This document shows, piece by piece, positions 31,298 through 35,920 of a stretch of DNA of 35,920 nt. The DNA lies in the NCBI GenBank assembly GCA_025934835.1, contig JAICWL010000028.1, forward strand, positions 1 to 35,920, written 5' to 3'. Numbering within the stretch: the first letter of the stretch is position 1; every line of letters begins with the position of its first letter. The DNA is from Fimbriimonadaceae bacterium. GTDB lineage: Bacteria > Armatimonadota > Fimbriimonadia > Fimbriimonadales > Fimbriimonadaceae. The translations under genes and the position numbers were made by a program. Below the pieces are notes generated by a model, which saw nothing but the letters and a program-made list of their open reading frames with translations, did no database searches and was not told the origin of the DNA.

Positions 31298-32841
31298 AGC
31301 TTGTGAATCGAGTGTCCCTGGGCGTCCTCGAACGCTTCGAGGACGGCCTCGGACATGGTCGGGTGGGCATGAATCGCGTCCACCATGTAGTCGAGCGTCC
31401 CTTCTAACTTCAGGGCCACCACGCCCTCGTGGATCATGTCCGTGACGTGCGAACCGATCATGTGCACGCCGAGCACTTCGCCATACTTCTTCTCCGCTAC
31501 AACCTTGACGAATCCGTCCTGGTGACCGCTGGCCATCGCTTTGCCCAGCGGCCGAAAAGCGAACTTGCCGATCGAAACGTCGTACCCCTTGGTCTCCGCC
31601 TCGCTCTGCGTCAAGCCGACGCTCGCGACTTCGGGCACCGTGTAGACGCAATTCGGCACCGCCTTGTAGTCCACTGGTCGCTTCTCGTTTCGAATGGCGT
31701 TCGTAACGGCGATGATCCCCTCGTGCGAAGCTACGTGCGCAAGCTGGATGCGGCCCGTAACGTCGCCGATCGCGAATATATTGGGAACGTGCGTGCGCAT
31801 CGAGTCATCGACGATGCTCACGCCACGCTTGTGGAGTTGCACGCCGATCTTTTCGAGGTTCATGCCGTCGGTGTTCGCCTTTCGGCCCACACCGAGAAGT
31901 ACCACGTCAACTTCGACGATCTCAGAGTCGGCGCCCTTCTTAACCGTGCACTTCCACGCTTCGCCGACGCGCTCGCATTTCTCTAGCGTCGCTCCGGTCT
32001 TGATTTTAATGCCGCTGCGCGACAACGACTTGCCAAGCTCGACGCCTAGGTCGCTGTCCATCATAGGAAGCAGATTGGGCATCATCTCGACCACAGTCAC
32101 TTCAGAGCCGAGTGTGCCGAACACGTAGCTGAACTCGCAACCAACCGCGCCGCCGCCTAAAATCAACATCCGCTTGGGCACGAAGGTGGCGCTGACCGCA
32201 TCGTCGGATGTCCAGATGTTCTGGTCGCGGCCCCCCTCGAGACCGGGAATGTTCAGATGGATAACCGACGAGCCCATGGCCAGCAGCACGTATTGGGTTG
32301 TCAGCTTCTCGGTCTTGCCGTCCTTCCCCTTGATATCGAGTGTGTGCGGGTCCTTGAACGACGCGAACCCTTCGATGTGCCGGATGCCGTTCTTCTTGAA
32401 TAGCATTCCAACGCCACCACGCTGCGTCTGGACGATCTTGTCCTTGCGCGCCATGATCTTCGCGAAATCCGGCTTGACCTCGCCTTGCACGATGATGCCC
32501 AGCTTATCGGCGGTTCGCACGTCTTCGAGCCGCTCGGCGCTCGCGATCATCGCCTTGCTCGGAATGCATCCCCAGTTCAGGCAGGTCCCTCCGAGGAACT
32601 CCTTCTCCACGCATACGACGCGCGCCCCTAGCTGGGAAGCTCGAATAGCGGCCACGTACCCACCGGGGCCCGCACCGATCACCACGATATCCGCGTCATA
32701 TTGCTCATTCGGCATAGGTTGCTGTTGCTCCTGTTCAACCGGGACGCTGGAGATGCTTGCGATCAGAGACTCGACCGGCGAGGTGGCGACGGCGCCATTA
32801 CCATTCTGCGGTAAATCGAAGGCTTGTCCGGGCTCCGTCAT
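31294..32841 (-). CDS. lpdA: Dihydrolipoyl dehydrogenase
   Basis: This flavoprotein (E3) reoxidises the lipoyl arms of the pyruvate and 2-oxoglutarate dehydrogenase complexes and the glycine cleavage system. The 515 residues show the FAD-binding 'DIVVIGAGPGGYVAAIRASQLG', the redox disulfide GGTCLNWGCIPSK (Cys87, Cys92), the NAD site 'MLILGGGAVGCEFSYVFGTLG', 'IFAIGDVTG', and the C-terminal base in AIHAHPTMSEAV. Before the FAD fold there is a 46-residue extension rich in Gln, Ser and Pro, which is not a lipoyl domain; a start at Met43 would remove it. No E1 or E2 gene is adjacent. It is 105 bp downstream of the AAA ATPase gene on the same strand. Confidence 0.95.
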   Translation of the reverse strand: MTEPGQAFDLPQNGNGAVATSPVESLIASISSVPVEQEQQQPMPNEQYDADIVVIGAGPGGYVAAIRASQLGARVVCVEKEFLGGTCLNWGCIPSKAMIASAERLEDVRTADKLGIIVQGEVKPDFAKIMARKDKIVQTQRGGVGMLFKKNGIRHIEGFASFKDPHTLDIKGKDGKTEKLTTQYVLLAMGSSVIHLNIPGLEGGRDQNIWTSDDAVSATFVPKRMLILGGGAVGCEFSYVFGTLGSEVTVVEMMPNLLPMMDSDLGVELGKSLSRSGIKIKTGATLEKCERVGEAWKCTVKKGADSEIVEVDVVLLGVGRKANTDGMNLEKIGVQLHKRGVSIVDDSMRTHVPNIFAIGDVTGRIQLAHVASHEGIIAVTNAIRNEKRPVDYKAVPNCVYTVPEVASVGLTQSEAETKGYDVSIGKFAFRPLGKAMASGHQDGFVKVVAEKKYGEVLGVHMIGSHVTDMIHEGVVALKLEGTLDYMVDAIHAHPTMSEAVLEAFEDAQGHSIHKL

Positions 32842-32946
32842 GCGATGTCCAGGCGACTTGGTCTTGCACCAGTTTACCGCCGACGGTCTATCCCTTCCCG
32901 CCGCAGCATGGCCTTCTCGCTTTCGTCTCGTCCGTACCTCGACGTT

Positions 32947-34455
32947 TCACTCGTCGACCCGAGATGCCGGTCGCGCGCGAAGCTCCGCCCATGTGCGAAG
33001 CTCGTCGATCTCCTCGCGCATCATTACGCTCAGCGGCACTGTCGCCTTCGCCTCGGCCAGGAGGTCCTTTTGATGCAACTCGTGGCCCGCATCGTAGGCG
33101 ATGTAAAGCCCGCCGATGACGACTTGCTCGATCTCCGCCCCGCTAAAGCCTTCCGTCGCCTTCGCGAGCGTCTTCAAATTGAACTTCGAAGCGTCGCGCC
33201 GCCGCTTCGCTAAGTGAATCCGAAAGATCTCTTCGCGCTCTGGGCCGTCCGGGAGGTCCACGAAGAATATCTCGTCGAACCGACCCTTGCGCAACATCTC
33301 CGGCGGCAGCTTGGTCACGTCGTTCGCCGTCGCGATCAGGAAAACCGGCGCGGTCTTCTCCTGCATCCAGGTCAAAAAGGTCGAAAAGACTCGCGCCGTG
33401 GTGCCGCTGTCGCTGACGCCACCGCCCGATACTCCCGCGAACCCTTTCTCCAGCTCGTCTGCCCAAAGGATGCATGGCGCGACCGATTCGCTCACCGTTA
33501 TCGCCTTGCGGATGTTCTCTTCGCTCTGGCCCACGAGCGAGCCGAAAATCCGGCCGACGTCCAGCTTCAGCAGGGGCAGATTCCAGTTCGCGGCAACCGC
33601 CTTAGCGACGAGGGACTTTCCGCAACCTTGCACCCCAAGAAGCAGAATCCCCTTCGGAACAGGGATGCCGAACTCGCGCGCCTTGTCCGTGAAGCTGCTG
33701 TTCCGCTTATGTAGCCAGTCCTTAAGGAGCTCCAGCCCGCCCACGTCCTTCAAATTCGATTCCGGGGCGTAGTACTCCAGAAGCCCGGACTTGCGGATGA
33801 TCTGCTTCTTCTCTTCGAGCACAGCCTCGATGTCGAAGCGCTTCTTCTCCACGAGCGACCGTGCGAAAACCGATTCGATCTCATCGAGCGTCAGCCCCTG
33901 CGCCGATTTCACCAACAACTCGCGCTGGGCGGGCTCGAGCTTGCTGTCGATAGCCGGGTTGTCCTTGACCGCGTCGATCACTTTGTCCAATATCGCTGCG
34001 ATCTCGTCGTTGTCGGGCAGCCCGAAATCGAGGACGGTAACGTCCTTCTCGAGGTCGGTCGGCAATTCCAGTCTAGGACCGATCAATATAACGGTCTGCG
34101 CGCGGCCGCGAATCCGCGCCGCGAGGTCGCGCAGAAGCCGAACTACGCGGTAATCGCGCATGTACGGGTGAAAGTCCTTGAGCAGGAATACCGTGAACTC
34201 CGGCGACTCGTGGATGAGGGCGAGCGCTTCGAGCTCGCCGGGCAGCGCAGTCGGCTTCACGGGCCCGGTTGTGCGGTTCACCGGAGGCTTCATTCCCTGG
34301 GTAATCGACCATGTGTGAAGCGTGCGCTTCAGGTCCGCGCACACTTTGGCAACAGCCTCCTCGACTCGGCGCTCCTCCCAGGAGACGATGTACAGAATCG
34401 GGTACTTGGCCCGAATCAGCACCTCGATCTCGTGCCCTGCTTTCATCCGACGCAT
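32947..34455 (-). CDS. Ycf46-like AAA+ ATPase
   Basis: This 502-residue ATPase resembles the cyanobacterial/plastid Ycf46 family. Residues 1-150 form a poorly conserved first AAA-like half ('EIEVLIRAKYPILYIVSWEERRVEEAV', 'VILIGPRLELP'). Residues of about 235-440 carry the active AAA module: Walker A GVQGCGKS (274-281), Walker B ILWADE (329-334), sensor 1 'IATANDV', arginine-finger region 'RKGRFDEIFFVDLPDGPER', and a C-terminal lid with 'EGFSGAEIEQVVIGGLYIAYD'. The function is not established; cyanobacterial members are linked to photosynthesis and carbon use, which cannot apply simply here. Start ATG 34455, or the in-frame ATG three codons later, is uncertain. Confidence 0.88.
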   Translation of the reverse strand: MRRMKAGHEIEVLIRAKYPILYIVSWEERRVEEAVAKVCADLKRTLHTWSITQGMKPPVNRTTGPVKPTALPGELEALALIHESPEFTVFLLKDFHPYMRDYRVVRLLRDLAARIRGRAQTVILIGPRLELPTDLEKDVTVLDFGLPDNDEIAAILDKVIDAVKDNPAIDSKLEPAQRELLVKSAQGLTLDEIESVFARSLVEKKRFDIEAVLEEKKQIIRKSGLLEYYAPESNLKDVGGLELLKDWLHKRNSSFTDKAREFGIPVPKGILLLGVQGCGKSLVAKAVAANWNLPLLKLDVGRIFGSLVGQSEENIRKAITVSESVAPCILWADELEKGFAGVSGGGVSDSGTTARVFSTFLTWMQEKTAPVFLIATANDVTKLPPEMLRKGRFDEIFFVDLPDGPEREEIFRIHLAKRRRDASKFNLKTLAKATEGFSGAEIEQVVIGGLYIAYDAGHELHQKDLLAEAKATVPLSVMMREEIDELRTWAELRARPASRVDE

Positions 34456-34614
34456 GCTACCATCTGCCGCCCACTGAGACGGAGGCCGCAGGCTCGTGGC
34501 GACAGCCGCACGAACTGACCGAGTCGCACGGACATGGGCCGCGCGAAGCCTCCGCTCCCGAGTCAGAAACGGACCGGATAGAACGACCCGCCCCGCTGAA
34601 TCGTCCTTTTTGCC

Positions 34615-35920
34615 GTGGCAAACGGAAGATCGTCGGTTGCGTGCGTCCTACTCTGCTCGGCAGCCATCGCTTGCGGCCAGCAGGTGAAAGTCGAAAAATA
34701 CGTCCTACCGAACGGAATGAAAGTGATCCTGCACGAGGATCATCGCCTGCCCAGGGCGACCGTCAACATTTGGTATTACGTCGGATCGAAAGACGAGCCA
34801 CCGCGCCACTCGGGCTTCGCCCACCTGTTCGAGCACCTCATGTTCATGGGGACCTTTCGCGTGCCGCGCGGGCAGTTCGATAAGATCATGGAGTCGCACG
34901 GAGGCTCGAACAACGCTTCCACGGCAGAAGATCGAACGAACTACTTCTCGGTCGGCCCGGCGAATCTGCTCCCCACGCTGCTCTGGCTCGATGCCGACCG
35001 CCTCGAGTCGCTGGGCAAATCCATGACCCAGGCCAAGCTCGATCTCCAGCGCGACGTCGTGAAAAACGAGCGCCGCGAAAACACGGAGAACACGCCCTAC
35101 GGCAGCGCCTACGAAGCGATAAATGGGCTTATGTTCCCGCCAGGCCATCCGTACCATACGAGCGTAATCGGATCGATGGCCGATTTGGATCGCGCCTCCG
35201 TAGCCGACGTCAAGCAGTTCTTCGCGACCTACTACGTGCCGAACAACGCTTCGCTGGTGGTCGCGGGCGATTTCGACCCGGTCAAGACCAAGCGCACGAT
35301 CGCCCGGTTCTTCGGCACCATTCCAAGAGGAAAGAAGGTGCCTCGCAAGGCCACGCCCCCTCTTCCGCCCCTGGGCGTGAAGCGGGTCACGATGACCGAC
35401 AACGTCCAGGCGGCCAAGACGATCATGATCTGGCACAGCCCGGCAGCGTTCGCGGCCGGCGACACGGCGATGGACATTGTGGGGTCCATCCTGGGCGACG
35501 GCCTGAACAGTCGGCTTTACCAGCGTCTCGTCGTGCGCGACGGCCTCGCCGCCGATGTGAGCGCCGGCCAGGATTCACGGCTGCTCGGCTCGCTCTTTTC
35601 GATCGACGTAACCGCTGCGCGCGGCGCATCCCAGGACAAGCTCGAGGCCGCCATCGACGACGAGGTGCGAAAGTTCCTGGCGACCGGCCCCACGGCCGCA
35701 GAGCTCAAGCGCCAGGTCGCCAAGATCGAGTTCGGCTTGCTCAACAGTCTGCAATCGATCGAGACTGTCGCCGACACGTTGAACGACTACGAATTCTATC
35801 TGCACAAGCCCGATTCGTTCCGGCTCGTGCTCGACCGATATCGCAATGCAACCCCGCAATCGGTTCTCGCGGCTGCGCGGGCAACCCTCAAGCTGGACAA
35901 CCGGGTCATTCTTCGCGTGA
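34615..35920 (+). CDS. M16-family zinc metallopeptidase, C-terminus beyond window
   Basis: The frame is open from GTG 34615 to the right edge (435 codons). It shows the inverted zinc-binding motif HLFEH (70-74), with 'NERRENTENTPYGSAYEAI' about 75 residues later supplying the further glutamate ligand. N-terminal sequence 'YVLPNGMKVILHEDHRLPRATVNIWYYVGSKDEPP' and 'GFAHLFEHLMFMGT' are typical of the active M16 half. From about residue 260 on there is the inactive-half-type 'DGLNSRLYQRLV'. The first 20 residues (MANGRSSVACVLLCSAAIAC) look like a lipoprotein signal with Cys20, so the mature protein may be lipid-anchored outside the inner membrane. An in-frame TGA at 34597-34599 bars a longer start. 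No ribosome binding site is visible. Confidence 0.88.
   Translation, partial: MANGRSSVACVLLCSAAIACGQQVKVEKYVLPNGMKVILHEDHRLPRATVNIWYYVGSKDEPPRHSGFAHLFEHLMFMGTFRVPRGQFDKIMESHGGSNNASTAEDRTNYFSVGPANLLPTLLWLDADRLESLGKSMTQAKLDLQRDVVKNERRENTENTPYGSAYEAINGLMFPPGHPYHTSVIGSMADLDRASVADVKQFFATYYVPNNASLVVAGDFDPVKTKRTIARFFGTIPRGKKVPRKATPPLPPLGVKRVTMTDNVQAAKTIMIWHSPAAFAAGDTAMDIVGSILGDGLNSRLYQRLVVRDGLAADVSAGQDSRLLGSLFSIDVTAARGASQDKLEAAIDDEVRKFLATGPTAAELKRQVAKIEFGLLNSLQSIETVADTLNDYEFYLHKPDSFRLVLDRYRNATPQSVLAAARATLKLDNRVILRV

Overview
The window is about 60% GC, gene-dense, and holds one tRNA and about 30 protein genes. I see no insertion sequence, CRISPR array, prophage or rRNA. The gene content suggests a Gram-negative-type bacterium from a deep-branching phylum. 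Armatimonadota (Fimbriimonadia-like) is my best guess, from a PEP-CTERM protein, a prepilin-like protein ending in a Cys/His motif, a Thermus-type aspartate aminotransferase, a Ycf46-type AAA ATPase, DUF1573 and multihaem proteins, and STAND regulators with cyclase-derived N-termini. This placement is an inference from protein style and has not been tested with a phylogenetic marker.

Layout. 1-5423 (minus): a CBS-domain protein running off the left edge, a DnaA-like AAA+ paralogue, a secreted tetrahaem cytochrome coupled (ATGA) to a DUF1573 protein, and prfB with its classical programmed +1 frameshift. 5555-7582 (plus): a large secreted protein. 7610-8644 (minus): a lone FecCD-type permease. 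8674-10572 (plus): aminotransferase and rnc, back to back. 10604-11698 (minus): recA. 11955-12476 (plus): a PEP-CTERM protein with promoter and terminator. 12516-20700 (minus): a long housekeeping block. Read in transcription order it is serC, lgt, heptose-7-P kinase, a GlsB-type membrane protein, then a tightly coupled set (BCCP-like protein, prepilin-like protein, accC, nusB), then folD and a THUMP-like methyltransferase. 20837-22078 (plus): a Tat-exported ferritin-like protein and tRNA-Arg(TCT). 22261-26169 (plus): a candidate regulatory locus of a small ORF, an atypical receiver-HTH protein, a STAND ATPase with a decayed cyclase domain, and a small secreted protein. 26173-27750 (minus): an orphan PAS histidine kinase. 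27954-31297 (plus): pruA and an exported Ig/TPR protein. 31294-34455 (minus): lpd and a Ycf46-like AAA ATPase. From 34615 to the right edge (plus): an M16 metallopeptidase.

Most notable. (1) The BCCP-like protein upstream of accC lacks the biotin-accepting lysine (Gly in its place), and a prepilin-like gene sits between it and accC with overlapping stop/start codons. (2) The 22.2-26.2 kb locus joins an atypical receiver-HTH protein to a STAND ATPase whose cyclase domain has lost catalytic residues. (3) A TAnnnT box lies 6-7 nt before several start codons (prfB, fecCD-type permease, BCCP-like gene, pruA, the 66-aa ORF), which suggests leaderless transcription. (4) prfB carries a near copy of the E. 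coli frameshift signal, so its true start is at 5423 and not further upstream. (5) The DUF1573 protein contains what looks like an inactivated matrixin-type zincin helix.
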